From JAQTNA01 sp043743785 (GTDB taxonomy: Bacteria; Pseudomonadota; Gammaproteobacteria; Burkholderiales; Rhodocyclaceae): DNA of 64,000 bases. This document shows, piece after piece, positions 36,783 to 45,266 of the stretch (position 1 is its first letter; each line of letters starts with the position of its first letter). The translations under genes and the position numbers were made by a program. The notes below the pieces were generated by a model, which saw only the letters and a list, made by a program, of their open reading frames with translations, searched no databases and was not told the origin of the DNA. The stretch spans positions 18,034 through 82,033 of the forward strand of contig JAYTVW010000106.1 of the NCBI GenBank assembly GCA_043743785.1, read 5' to 3'.

Positions 36783-36801
36783 CTTACGCGGACGTCGTAA
36801 G
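36783..36801. promoter_or_regulatory. Possible operator palindrome upstream of the substrate-binding protein gene
   Basis: CTTACG (36783-36788) and its inverse CGTAAG (36796-36801) are separated by 7 bases, about 50 bases upstream of the minus-strand start in a divergent promoter region. Only the symmetry supports an operator. Confidence 0.3.
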
Positions 36802-36951
36802 CGCCGGCCCTGAACCCAGCCGGGGCCAGTCATCCGGGGAATGGACCTGAACGCCTCGCCGAAATAGATTACAACCCATTGATTTTAAATGTTACTTTAC
36901 ATCAACCACCCTTGCTGTTATAAACGAGCCTTTATCGTCTAGCGTATTGCC

Positions 36952-38037
36952 GTGATTTCTATCCGCCCACTCTTCGCTGCCCTGCTGCTCTCCTCCGTAC
37001 TGCACGCCTTGCCCACTGCGGCCGCCCTGCCCGACCCGGTCCGCTTCGGTGTCACTCTGGAACTGGGCAACGTGGACCAGGCCCGGGCCTGGCTGGACGA
37101 CGGCCTGCCCCCCGACTTCCTGGCGGACCGCATCGGCAGCGGCCTCATGATTGGCGCCTGGGAAGGCAATATCCCGCTGATGGAATTGTTCCTGTCCCGG
37201 GGTGCCCGTCCGGACCAGGAAAACAGCCACGGCGAGCAGGCCCTGCAATTCGCAGCCTGGCGGGGGCAGCTGGAGGCCGTGCGCTGGCTGCTGGAGCATG
37301 GCGCCTCCATCAACCGCCAGGGCAATGCCTGGTCAGCCCTGCACTACGCCGCCTTCGCCGGCCACAACGACATCCTGCAATATCTGCTCAAGCGCGGTGC
37401 CGACGTCAATGCGCGCACACCCAATGAATCCTCGGTGCTCATGATGGCGGTACGGGAAGGTCGGCAGGATACGGTGCAAGCTTTGCTCACGGCGGGCGCG
37501 GACCCCAATCCTGTCAATGACCGGGGCGACTCAGCCCTGACCTGGGCCATGCGCAACCAGCACCTGGCCATTGCCAAACTGGTGGCCCCGACGCCTGCGC
37601 GTTTCGTGGAAGCCGTCAAGGCTCCGCCGGAAAGCTTCGGCCCGCCGACCCGCTCCGTGCCGGCGCCGACGGAGGTATCGGAAATCCTGCGCCAGATCCG
37701 CTTCGCCCGGGCGGAAGGCAAAAATGTGGATGATCTGGAACAGGCGCTCTTTGCCATGGCGGATACCCTGCGCAGCCAGGCCGCCCTGCAGAAGCCCAAA
37801 GCCACTCCTGGCGCCCTGGTCATCACGGCCCGCAGAAAGCATGCCGGGGAAGAAAAAGCCGAGCTGACCTATGCCGGCGGCCGCCCACCCTCGGCTGCCA
37901 CACCTGCGACGACAACCGTCTCTGGCGTGGCGGACACTCTCTACCGCCTGCGCCAGGCCCAGGCGGACGGCAAGCCCACCGACGAATTGCGGGCGGCGCT
38001 GCTGCAGGAAGTGGCGCGCATGTCGAAGACCCCATAG
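36952..38037 (+). CDS. Exported ankyrin-repeat protein
   Basis: A protein of 361 residues starting at a GTG, with a signal peptide (MISIRPLFAALLLSSVLHALPTAAA). Residues about 30-210 form five or so ankyrin repeats, best seen in HGEQALQFAAWRGQLEAVRWL, WSALHYAAFAGHNDILQYLL and SSVLMMAVREGRQDTVQALL. The C-terminal 150 residues are Pro, Ala and Gln-rich with two similar short motifs (VSEILRQIRFARAEGKNVDDLEQAL and VADTLYRLRQAQADGKPTDELRAAL). The protein is predicted periplasmic and would mediate protein contacts; no enzymatic motif is seen. It converges on the hybrid kinase gene with a 28-base gap. Confidence 0.85.
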   Translation: MISIRPLFAALLLSSVLHALPTAAALPDPVRFGVTLELGNVDQARAWLDDGLPPDFLADRIGSGLMIGAWEGNIPLMELFLSRGARPDQENSHGEQALQFAAWRGQLEAVRWLLEHGASINRQGNAWSALHYAAFAGHNDILQYLLKRGADVNARTPNESSVLMMAVREGRQDTVQALLTAGADPNPVNDRGDSALTWAMRNQHLAIAKLVAPTPARFVEAVKAPPESFGPPTRSVPAPTEVSEILRQIRFARAEGKNVDDLEQALFAMADTLRSQAALQKPKATPGALVITARRKHAGEEKAELTYAGGRPPSAATPATTTVSGVADTLYRLRQAQADGKPTDELRAALLQEVARMSKTP

Positions 38038-38065
38038 TTCTGATCGAGAACGCGGGGGCCTGATT

Positions 38066-41000
38066 TTACGCAGCGGAGGTGTGCTTGAGCACCACGGCTA
38101 CCAGCTCATCGATTTCCAGGGGCTTGGCCAGGTGATCCACCATGCCCACGGCAAAGCAACGGGCTTTCTCTTCCGCCATGGCGTGGGCGGTCTGCCCGAC
38201 GATGGGCAGGCCGGGCGCCAGTTGCAGGATCAAGCGTGTGGCTTCGAGGCCGTCCATCACCGGCATCTGGATATCCATGAGCACGATGTCGAAGGCGCTT
38301 GGCCCATCCCGTCGCACGCAGTCCACCGCCTCCTGTCCATTGCCCACCATGACGACGCTGGCACCCTCGCCCGTCAGCATGTCCTCCAGCACCAGCTGGT
38401 TGATTTCGTTGTCCTCCGCCGCCAGCACCCTGAGGCCGGCCAGGGTTTGGTCCGCTGTCGGTAGAGCCGCCGCCGTATATGCCTCCCGGGCTGCGGACAC
38501 TTCCAGCGGCAAGCTGAGTTCGAAGACGCTGCCGACCCCCACTTCGCTTTCCACCCGGATGTGACCATGCATGAGTTCCGCCAAGCGCCGGCTGATGGTC
38601 AGTCCCAGGCCGGTGCCGCCGAACTTGCGCGTGGTGCTGCCATCCGCCTGTTCAAAGGGGGAGAAAATGCGCGTCACTTGATTCAGGCTCATGCCGATGC
38701 CCGTATCCGAGACCCGGAAGACCAGACGCTCGCCATGAGTCCCGGCCCACAGCACCACATGCCCCTGTTCGGTGAATTTAAGGGCGTTGGACAGCAGGTT
38801 CATGAGTACCTGCTCGGTCCGCAAAGGATCCCCCAGGCAGAACTCCGGCAGATCGGGCGCCTTGTCCAGGCGCAATTCCAGTCCCTGACCCCGGGCCTTC
38901 TCCCCGAGCAGCTCTCCCAGGCGATACAGCATGCGCCCAGGCTGAAAAGGCACATGCTCGATATTCATCTTGCCCGCTTCGATCTTCGAGAAATCCAGGA
39001 TGTCGTTGATGATGCCCAGAAGCAGGCGGCCGGACTCCACGATACGGCCGAAATGTCGCTGGGTCTGGCGTCCGGCACTGGCCCGAAAACCCAGTTGAGC
39101 CATGCCCAGGACCCCGTTCAGGGGCGTGCGAATCTCGTGGCTCATGTTGGCGAGGAATTCGCTCTTCACCCGGGCCAGGCGCTCCGCCTCCAGGAGGGCT
39201 GCCTCCCGGGCCAGCTCCAGGGCCTTGCGATCCGTGATATCCATGAAACTGACCACCGCCCCCACCACGTGCCCCTCCTGCCGCATGGGGTGGGCAGCAA
39301 AGATCACCGGGAAGGCGTGTCCATCGGCGTGATGAAAGCGTTCATCACCCGCAGCCACGCCCTGCCCCTCATTTTCCGGTGCTGCCAGGCCCAGACGGGA
39401 CAATTCGGGAATCTGCCGGCCGACCACATCGTCCGCCCGGAGTCCCAGCAGACGGCAGGCCGCTGGATTGATGAAAGTGATCCGGCCTTGCATATCCAGG
39501 CCGAACAAGCCATCCGCCGTGGATTCCAGGATCAGGCGGGTGTTGGCCTCCGAGGCGGACAACTGGGCCGTCCGTTCCGCCACCTGGCTCTCCAGGCCAT
39601 CCCGGTGGGCCTGAATCTCGGCGGTCTGCTCATCCACCTTGCGGCGAATCATTTCCGTGCGTCCCGTCATGCCCAGCATGAGCACTTGCAGCAAGCCGGC
39701 GAACAACAAGCCCGCCACACCGACACTCCAGGCCACCCAGGAGCGATGTTGTTCCAGATGGGTCTGGGTGGGAAAAACCTGCAACTCCCATTCCCGATCC
39801 GCGATAGCCACCCGGGTCCGCCAGAGATAGCGGAGATCCGGCGCGGCCTGGCCCCTGTCGGAGCGATACAAGACCCGTCGTTCCGGGGCTGCGGTCGGGT
39901 CCACCAGCAAGAACTCCATTCCTTGATGCAAGTGATGCCGCAGGGCCAGGGCGACCATTTCATCCACCCGTGTCGCCGACACCGCAAAACCCAGCAACTT
40001 GTGGGGCGCCCCCCCGAACAAGCCGCCATACACCGGATGCAGCGCCAAAAAGCTCGGGCCGTGTCGGCTGTCCTGAATCAATGCGATTGGCGCCGTGATA
40101 GTCGTTTGCCCACTGGCCCGACCCCGGGCGATGGCCATCTGGCGCGCCGGTTCAGAATTGATGTCGAAGCCGATGGCAATCCGGTTCTTCTCCAGCGGTG
40201 CAATAAAGGTGATAGGGACGTACTCGGCCCGCACGGGCGCCGGCACCTGCCGGCTCTGGCCATCCTGGTCCGTGATGCGCACGCCTGGCGCGCCCGCCTC
40301 GAAGGCTGCCCGCCCGTCCTGCCCCACCAGGGCATTGAAACTCAGGGCCATCAAATCCGGGTTTTCCAGCAGCAATGGCCGGGTGAATTGCTCGAAGCGG
40401 ACGGCGTCCATGGCCGGCGTCACCTCGATGAAACGGGCCAGGGAGATAAGGATGGTCTGGTTGGCCACGATGCGATCATGCAGCTGGCTTTCCAGGCTTT
40501 GCCCCTGGTCCTGCACATGGCGCAGCAACTCTTTTTCCTCCCAGCGGGACGACGCCAGGAAGCTCCCGGTCACCAGGGCCAGGGTGATGAGCATGGGCAC
40601 CAGGATGTGCCGGCGGCGTTCCTTCCACAAGCTATCCCCCCGACTGAGCACGAGCAGGGTCAGGGGAGCGAAGATCAGTACGCCCAGGGCATCACCGACG
40701 TACCAGGTCCACCAGGTGTGGGGCAGCGCCGCCGCCGGAATGATGCCGGAAAGATAGAGGCCGACCACGCCAAAAGAGGCCGAGACGGCACAGGCGAGCA
40801 CACCGCCAAGGAGCAGAAAGAGGAAGACATCCTTTTCATACTCCAACCTGTGCCAGCGCGCCCCAAGGCCGCGCCGCACCAGGGTGCTGGCAAGCCAGAC
40901 CTGCAAGGTCGCCCCGACAGCCATACCCGTCGCCAGCAACAGGTTGCCGACGCCCAATCCGTACAAGGCGAACTCCATGCCCATGGAACCCAGGGCCACC

Positions 41001-41176
41001 GCAGCCAGCATGGGCCTGCCGTACCACAGCACCATGCTGAGCGCAAAACCCGATGCGGGGAACAAGGGGCTGGCATAGCTGGGGGGCAGCGCCAGAGCCA
41101 GGCCGGCGGCACCCAGCAGCGCGTAGATCAGGGCGACCGCCGGTAATTGCCACCCCTTGGAAATTGGCTTGGGCAT
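38066..41176 (-). CDS. MASE1-CHASE-PAS hybrid histidine kinase with receiver domain
   Basis: A membrane-bound hybrid kinase of about 1036 residues. The start at 41176 (MPKPISKGWQLPAV) is chosen because upstream in-frame sequence lies inside metZ. Domains: MASE1-type helices (about 12-205), a periplasmic CHASE-like sensor (about 230-400), another helix near 460-480, a coiled coil, PAS (about 540-640), HisKA with MSHEIRTPLNG (His near 678), and HATPase with the NLLSNALKFTEQG, GIGM and GTGLGL boxes. At the C-terminus is a receiver with DIVLMDIQMPVMDG (Asp near 966). It may detect an external small molecule and pass phosphate to an unlinked regulator. It begins 8 bases after the metZ stop, so it is probably the last gene of the purF-metZ transcript or has its own promoter inside metZ. 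Confidence 0.9.
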   Translation of the reverse strand: MPKPISKGWQLPAVALIYALLGAAGLALALPPSYASPLFPASGFALSMVLWYGRPMLAAVALGSMGMEFALYGLGVGNLLLATGMAVGATLQVWLASTLVRRGLGARWHRLEYEKDVFLFLLLGGVLACAVSASFGVVGLYLSGIIPAAALPHTWWTWYVGDALGVLIFAPLTLLVLSRGDSLWKERRRHILVPMLITLALVTGSFLASSRWEEKELLRHVQDQGQSLESQLHDRIVANQTILISLARFIEVTPAMDAVRFEQFTRPLLLENPDLMALSFNALVGQDGRAAFEAGAPGVRITDQDGQSRQVPAPVRAEYVPITFIAPLEKNRIAIGFDINSEPARQMAIARGRASGQTTITAPIALIQDSRHGPSFLALHPVYGGLFGGAPHKLLGFAVSATRVDEMVALALRHHLHQGMEFLLVDPTAAPERRVLYRSDRGQAAPDLRYLWRTRVAIADREWELQVFPTQTHLEQHRSWVAWSVGVAGLLFAGLLQVLMLGMTGRTEMIRRKVDEQTAEIQAHRDGLESQVAERTAQLSASEANTRLILESTADGLFGLDMQGRITFINPAACRLLGLRADDVVGRQIPELSRLGLAAPENEGQGVAAGDERFHHADGHAFPVIFAAHPMRQEGHVVGAVVSFMDITDRKALELAREAALLEAERLARVKSEFLANMSHEIRTPLNGVLGMAQLGFRASAGRQTQRHFGRIVESGRLLLGIINDILDFSKIEAGKMNIEHVPFQPGRMLYRLGELLGEKARGQGLELRLDKAPDLPEFCLGDPLRTEQVLMNLLSNALKFTEQGHVVLWAGTHGERLVFRVSDTGIGMSLNQVTRIFSPFEQADGSTTRKFGGTGLGLTISRRLAELMHGHIRVESEVGVGSVFELSLPLEVSAAREAYTAAALPTADQTLAGLRVLAAEDNEINQLVLEDMLTGEGASVVMVGNGQEAVDCVRRDGPSAFDIVLMDIQMPVMDGLEATRLILQLAPGLPIVGQTAHAMAEEKARCFAVGMVDHLAKPLEIDELVAVVLKHTSAA

Positions 41177-41184
41177 GGGCCGTG

Positions 41185-42363
41185 TCAGCCGATGAGCGCC
41201 AACCCCCGGGCCAGGTCGGCCTGGATATCGGCCACGGACTCCAGGCCGACGGCGATACGCAGCAGACCTTCCGTGATGCCGGAGGCCTGACGGGCCTGGG
41301 CCGTGATACGGCCGTGGGTGGTGCTGGCCGGATGGGTAATGGTGGTCTTGGTGTCGCCCAGGTTGGCGGTGATGGACAGCATGCGGGTGGAATCCACCAC
41401 GGTCCACGCCTGCTCCCGCCCACCCTTCACTTCGAAGGAGACGATGGCGCCACCGGTGGCCTGCTGACGCATGGCCAGTTCATGCTGGGGATGGGACGGC
41501 AAGCCCGGGTAATACACCCGCGCCACCTGGGGCTGGGCCTCCAGCCAGCGGGCCAGTTGCAGGGCCGCCTCACTCTGGGCGAACATGCGCAGGTTCAGGG
41601 TTTCCAGACCCTTCAGGATGACCCAGGCGTTGAAGGGCGAAATGGACGGCCCGGCGGTACGTACGAACTTCAGTACCTCCTCCACCAAGGCCTTGCTGCC
41701 CACCACGGCGCCGCCCAGTACCCGGCCCTGCCCGTCAAGGTACTTGGTGGCGGAATGGATCACCAGGTCGGCGCCCATTTCCAGGGGCCGCTGCAGGGCC
41801 GGCGAGCAGAAGCAGTTGTCCACCACCAGGAGCGCCCCGCCGGCATGGGCCACAGCCGCCACCCCGGCGATATCCACCACCTCGGTGAGCGGATTGGACG
41901 GCGTCTCGATGAACACCAGTTTGGTCTTTGGTCCCATGGCCGCCCGATAAGCATCCAGGTCCGTGGCCTTGACGAAGGTGGCCTGGATGCCGAAGCGCGA
42001 CAAGATGTTGCCGAAAAGCTGCTGGGTGGCGCCGAACACCCCTTGGGACACCACCACATGGTCGCCCGCCGACATGAAAGCCATGCAGGTGGACAGGATG
42101 GCGGCCATGCCGGAGGAAGTGGCGATACAGGCCTCGGCCCCTTCCAGGGCCGCCAGGCGGGTCTGCATGGCTTTCACCGTCGGATTGGTGAAACGGGCAT
42201 ACACCATGCCCTCCTCCTCGCCGGAGAAACGCCGGGCTGCTTCCGCCGCATCCTTGAAAACGAAACTGGACGTCAGGTAGAGGGCTTCGCTGTGCTCGCC
42301 GAACTGGCTGCGCTCGATACCGGCCCTGACGGCCAGGGTTTCCAGGTCAAATTCTTGGGTCAT
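41185..42363 (-). CDS. metZ: O-succinylhomoserine sulfhydrylase
   Basis: A PLP enzyme of 392 residues of the Cys/Met-metabolism family that makes homocysteine from O-succinylhomoserine and sulfide, giving direct sulfhydrylation in methionine synthesis. The PLP lysine is Lys207 in SATKYLDGQGR. Other family marks are YARFTNPT (57-63), SSGMAAI (83-89) and ETPSNPLTEVVDI. Close relatives are MetB, MetY and MetC; MetZ is preferred because in betaproteobacteria this gene follows purF, as here. A GGAG ribosome site precedes the ATG. A paired heptamer array separates it from purF. No SAM-responsive riboswitch was seen in the short leader. Confidence 0.9.
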   Translation of the reverse strand: MTQEFDLETLAVRAGIERSQFGEHSEALYLTSSFVFKDAAEAARRFSGEEEGMVYARFTNPTVKAMQTRLAALEGAEACIATSSGMAAILSTCMAFMSAGDHVVVSQGVFGATQQLFGNILSRFGIQATFVKATDLDAYRAAMGPKTKLVFIETPSNPLTEVVDIAGVAAVAHAGGALLVVDNCFCSPALQRPLEMGADLVIHSATKYLDGQGRVLGGAVVGSKALVEEVLKFVRTAGPSISPFNAWVILKGLETLNLRMFAQSEAALQLARWLEAQPQVARVYYPGLPSHPQHELAMRQQATGGAIVSFEVKGGREQAWTVVDSTRMLSITANLGDTKTTITHPASTTHGRITAQARQASGITEGLLRIAVGLESVADIQADLARGLALIG

Positions 42364-42376
42364 GTGACGCTCCGAT

Positions 42377-42482
42377 AGCGGTGAGCGGTGAGCGGTAAGC
42401 CGAAAGCGGCAATCGGCAAGCGGCGAAATCAGACCTTCACAAGCGCAGTAACACCGCCGCTCACGCCTGACTGCTTACCGCT
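42377..42482. repeat. Paired GTGAGCG-type heptamer arrays between purF and metZ
   Basis: Seven tandem heptamers (42377-42425, variants of AGCGGTG) face four heptamers in the opposite orientation (42455-42482), separated by about 30 bases. The arms can pair to a long imperfect hairpin. The element fills the intergenic gap almost completely. Confidence 0.85.
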
Positions 42483-42490
42483 AGCTGGAT

Positions 42491-44026
42491 TTACGCCCCT
42501 TCTGACTCACGCTGGGAAATCAGGTTGAGGTCCAGTTGGGCGCCGTCGTTGTCTTCATTGGTCTTGGACGGCTTGCCGCGGGCGTTCTCCACGCTGGAGA
42601 GATATTCCACGGTGACGTCGCCGGTGATGTAGTGGCCGTCGAAGCAGGAGGTCTCGAAGCAGTTGATGGCCGGATTTACATCCCGCAGAGCCTGTTTCAG
42701 GGCGTCCAGATCCTGGTAGATCACCGCATCGGCACCGATCTCGGCACAGATTTCCTCGTCGGTACGGCCGGAGGCGATCAACTCATGCTTGGAGGGCATG
42801 TCGATACCGTACACATTGGCAAAGCGCACGGGGGGCGAGGCGGAGGCGAAATACACCTTGCGGGCGCCCGCATCCCGGGCCATTTGCACAATCTCCCGGC
42901 TGGTGGTGCCGCGCACGATGGAGTCATCCACCAGCAGCACGTTCTTGCCCTTGAATTCCTGGCCGATGGCGTTGAGCTTCTGGCGCACATTCTTCTTGCG
43001 CATGGACTGGCCCGGCATGATGAAGGTACGGCCAATGTAGCGGTTCTTGACGAAGCCTTCCCGATAGGACAGGTTCAGTTTTGCCGCCAGTTCCATGGCG
43101 GAAGGCCGGCTGGAATCCGGGATGGGAATGACCGTGTCGATCTGGATGTGGGGCATGGTATGGCGGATTTTATCCGCCAGATACTTGCCCATGTTGAGAC
43201 GGGTCTCGTACACCGACATGCCGTCGATGATGGAATCGGGCCGGGCCAGATAGACGAACTCGAAAATGCAGGGGGCATGGATGGCGCGGGTGGCGCACTG
43301 CCGGCTGCTGAAGCGGCCATGTACGTCGATGAGCACGGCTTCCCCCGGCTCCACGTCCCGCAACATCTGAAAGCCCAGGGTGTCGATAGCCACGCTCTCG
43401 GAGGCCACCAGATAGTCGGTATGTTCCCCGACCACATGGCGCCCGATGACCAGGGGCCGGATGCCGAAGGGATCCCGGAAGGCCAGGAGGCCAAAGCCGG
43501 CGATCATGGCCACCACGGCGTAGGCGCCGCGCACCCGCCGATGCACCCCGGCCACCGCCTTGAAGACCGTGTCCGCATCCAGCTGGGCGCCGCCGGCCGC
43601 AGCCTGCAACTCGTGGGCCAGCACGTTGAGCAGCACTTCCGAGTCGGAATTGGTGTTCACGTGGCGCAGGTCCTGGCGGAACATTTCTTCCTTCAGGGAC
43701 TGGGCGTTCGTCAGGTTGCCGTTGTGGGCCAGCATGATGCCAAAGGGCGAATTGACGTAGAAGGGCTGGGCTTCCGCCGCATTGTAGGCAGAGCCGGCCG
43801 TTGGGTAGCGGCAATGACCGATACCCCAGTTGCCGGCCAGGTTGCGCATGTTGCGCGTGCGGAACACGTCCCGCACCATGCCCGGCCCCTTGTGCATATG
43901 GAACACGTTGTGCTCTGCGGTGGCGATACCTGCCGCATCTTGCCCACGGTGCTGCAACACTTGCAGGCCGTCATACAGCAACTGATTGACAGGGGTGGTG
44001 GCTACAACGCCGAGAATGCCGCACAT
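42491..44026 (-). CDS. purF: Amidophosphoribosyltransferase
   Basis: First enzyme of purine synthesis: glutamine and PRPP give phosphoribosylamine. It has 511 residues, normal for the family. It starts MCGILGVV, so Cys2 becomes the N-terminal nucleophile after Met removal, with no propeptide. The glutaminase domain (1-230) has LQHRGQDAAGI, RYPTAGS and AHNGNLTN. The phosphoribosyltransferase domain carries the PRPP loop VLLVDDSIVRGTTSREIV near residues 360-377 and IPDSSRPSAMELA. It lies 11 bases after cvpA, the common cvpA-purF pair, and upstream of metZ. Confidence 0.97.
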   Translation of the reverse strand: MCGILGVVATTPVNQLLYDGLQVLQHRGQDAAGIATAEHNVFHMHKGPGMVRDVFRTRNMRNLAGNWGIGHCRYPTAGSAYNAAEAQPFYVNSPFGIMLAHNGNLTNAQSLKEEMFRQDLRHVNTNSDSEVLLNVLAHELQAAAGGAQLDADTVFKAVAGVHRRVRGAYAVVAMIAGFGLLAFRDPFGIRPLVIGRHVVGEHTDYLVASESVAIDTLGFQMLRDVEPGEAVLIDVHGRFSSRQCATRAIHAPCIFEFVYLARPDSIIDGMSVYETRLNMGKYLADKIRHTMPHIQIDTVIPIPDSSRPSAMELAAKLNLSYREGFVKNRYIGRTFIMPGQSMRKKNVRQKLNAIGQEFKGKNVLLVDDSIVRGTTSREIVQMARDAGARKVYFASASPPVRFANVYGIDMPSKHELIASGRTDEEICAEIGADAVIYQDLDALKQALRDVNPAINCFETSCFDGHYITGDVTVEYLSSVENARGKPSKTNEDNDGAQLDLNLISQRESEGA

Positions 44027-44037
44027 GAGACTTGCAC

Positions 44038-44547
44038 CTATCTAAAATGAATCTTTTTTGCCATGATCTGCGGCAACTGGGGCTTCAGCACCAGCACCGC
44101 CGTTTCCAGCGGAGGCGCAAGGCTCGCCTCGCGCCACCATGCCTGTTGCGGCAGGGCCGTCAGGCCCCCCAGGGCCACCAGGCAGACCAGCACCACGGCC
44201 GCTCGCACCAAGCCGAACACACCACCCAGCAACCGGTCCACCGGCCCCAGGCCCACGGCCTGCAATAACTGCTTCGCCAACAAGCGCACCAGGGCGAAGA
44301 GCAACAATACGACAATGAACACCAGTACGAATCCGGCTACCTGAGCCAGGGTTTTGTCCTTGATGGCCCCCGTCAGCAAGGCCGCCGCGTTGCCTGAAAA
44401 CTGTGATGCCGCAAAGAATGCCGCCACCCAGGCCGCCAGGGCCAGCACCTCGCTGACCACGCCACGCCATAAACCGATAAGCAGGGATAGGCCGGCAATG
44501 GCCATTACGGCCCAATCGAAGGTCGTCACGTTCAAGCCCGCCCGCAC
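44038..44547 (-). CDS. cvpA: CvpA family inner-membrane protein
   Basis: A membrane protein of up to 169 residues with four hydrophobic helices (about 10-30, 35-50, 65-90 and 105-125) and the family phrases FDWAVMAIAGLSLLIGLWRGVVSEVLAL and GPVDRLLGGVFGLVRAAVVL. CvpA is needed for colicin V production in E. coli and for envelope homeostasis; its biochemical role is open. There is no ATG: starts at GTG 44547 or GTG 44529 are possible, the latter giving a start at VTTFDW that fits the family better. It lies between the SPOR-domain gene (about 7 bases) and purF. Confidence 0.92.
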   Translation of the reverse strand: MRAGLNVTTFDWAVMAIAGLSLLIGLWRGVVSEVLALAAWVAAFFAASQFSGNAAALLTGAIKDKTLAQVAGFVLVFIVVLLLFALVRLLAKQLLQAVGLGPVDRLLGGVFGLVRAAVVLVCLVALGGLTALPQQAWWREASLAPPLETAVLVLKPQLPQIMAKKIHFR

Positions 44548-44554
44548 AGTGAAA

Positions 44555-45253
44555 TCACGGCTTCACCACCACCACGCTATCCAGGCCGATGCGCTTCAGC
44601 CTGGCCTGGGCCTTGGCCGCCGCTTCTCTGCTGGTGAAAGGCCCGGCCTTGACCCGGCTTTTCGTACCCACCGGCTCCACCGAAGTCCCGTAGCCTTCGC
44701 CCTTGATCTTTTCCCGCAGCCTTTTTACATTGGCCGCATCGCTGAATACGCCGATTTGCACCAGATACTTGGTCCCAGTCCCCTCGGCCTTGGCAGACGG
44801 CTCGGCGCCATTGAGGATGGCCTCGGCTCGGGAAGTTTCCGCAGCCACCTCGGCTTTGGCGGATTTTTCTGCCAACTTGGTCTTTTCCGCCGGATTTTCC
44901 ACAGGTTTTGGCGGCTTTTCCACTTTTTCGACCGCTTTGCCCACCGGCTTATCCACAGTTTTATCCACAACCGGAGGCACGGCGGTGGCGACCGGGCTTG
45001 GCGCCGGGGCTGTCGGCGCCACGACAGTTTCCGGCGAAGCTACTGCAGCGGACTTGGCCGGCAGCAGACGAGCGCCCGGGGCATCGGGATTCGGGATGCG
45101 AATCTGCACGTCCTGGTTCAGCGGTTTGGGTTCCTGGTCCATGACCAGAGGAAGCACCACGGCAGCGAGCAAGGCCAGGGCGCCTGCGCCCACCAGGCGG
45201 CGGCGTGCGCGCTTCTTCAGTTCGAGTTGAGGTTCCTTGTCCGCCACGCGCAT
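44555..45253 (-). CDS. SPOR-domain cell-division protein (DedD-like)
   Basis: This 232-residue protein has a short cytoplasmic N-terminus rich in Lys and Arg (LELKKRARRRLVGAG), one membrane helix (about 22-38), a long Pro, Ala and Lys-rich periplasmic linker (about 45-155) and a C-terminal SPOR domain (about 158-230, TKYLVQIGVFSDAANVKRLREKI). The SPOR domain binds denuded septal peptidoglycan, so the protein probably acts at the division site like DedD or FtsN. It lies between folC and cvpA in the conserved accD-folC-SPOR-cvpA-purF order. Confidence 0.9.
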   Translation of the reverse strand: MRVADKEPQLELKKRARRRLVGAGALALLAAVVLPLVMDQEPKPLNQDVQIRIPNPDAPGARLLPAKSAAVASPETVVAPTAPAPSPVATAVPPVVDKTVDKPVGKAVEKVEKPPKPVENPAEKTKLAEKSAKAEVAAETSRAEAILNGAEPSAKAEGTGTKYLVQIGVFSDAANVKRLREKIKGEGYGTSVEPVGTKSRVKAGPFTSREAAAKAQARLKRIGLDSVVVVKP

Positions 45254-45266
45254 CTTTTCGTCGTAT

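Noticed and set aside
38561..41146. 861-codon plus-strand ORF opposite the MASE1 hybrid kinase
   Set aside because: High GC antisense shadow with Gln, His and Gly-rich composition and no domain; the minus-strand kinase is certain.
41177..41407. Longer hybrid-kinase frame starting at 41407
   Set aside because: The extra 77 residues are His, Gly and Pro-rich and overlap the metZ 3' end.
42377..42482. CRISPR-like array
   Set aside because: Units are 7 bases without spacers and reverse orientation in the middle; no cas genes are present.
42364..42490. SAM riboswitch before metZ
   Set aside because: The leader is filled by the heptamer array and shows no known riboswitch core.
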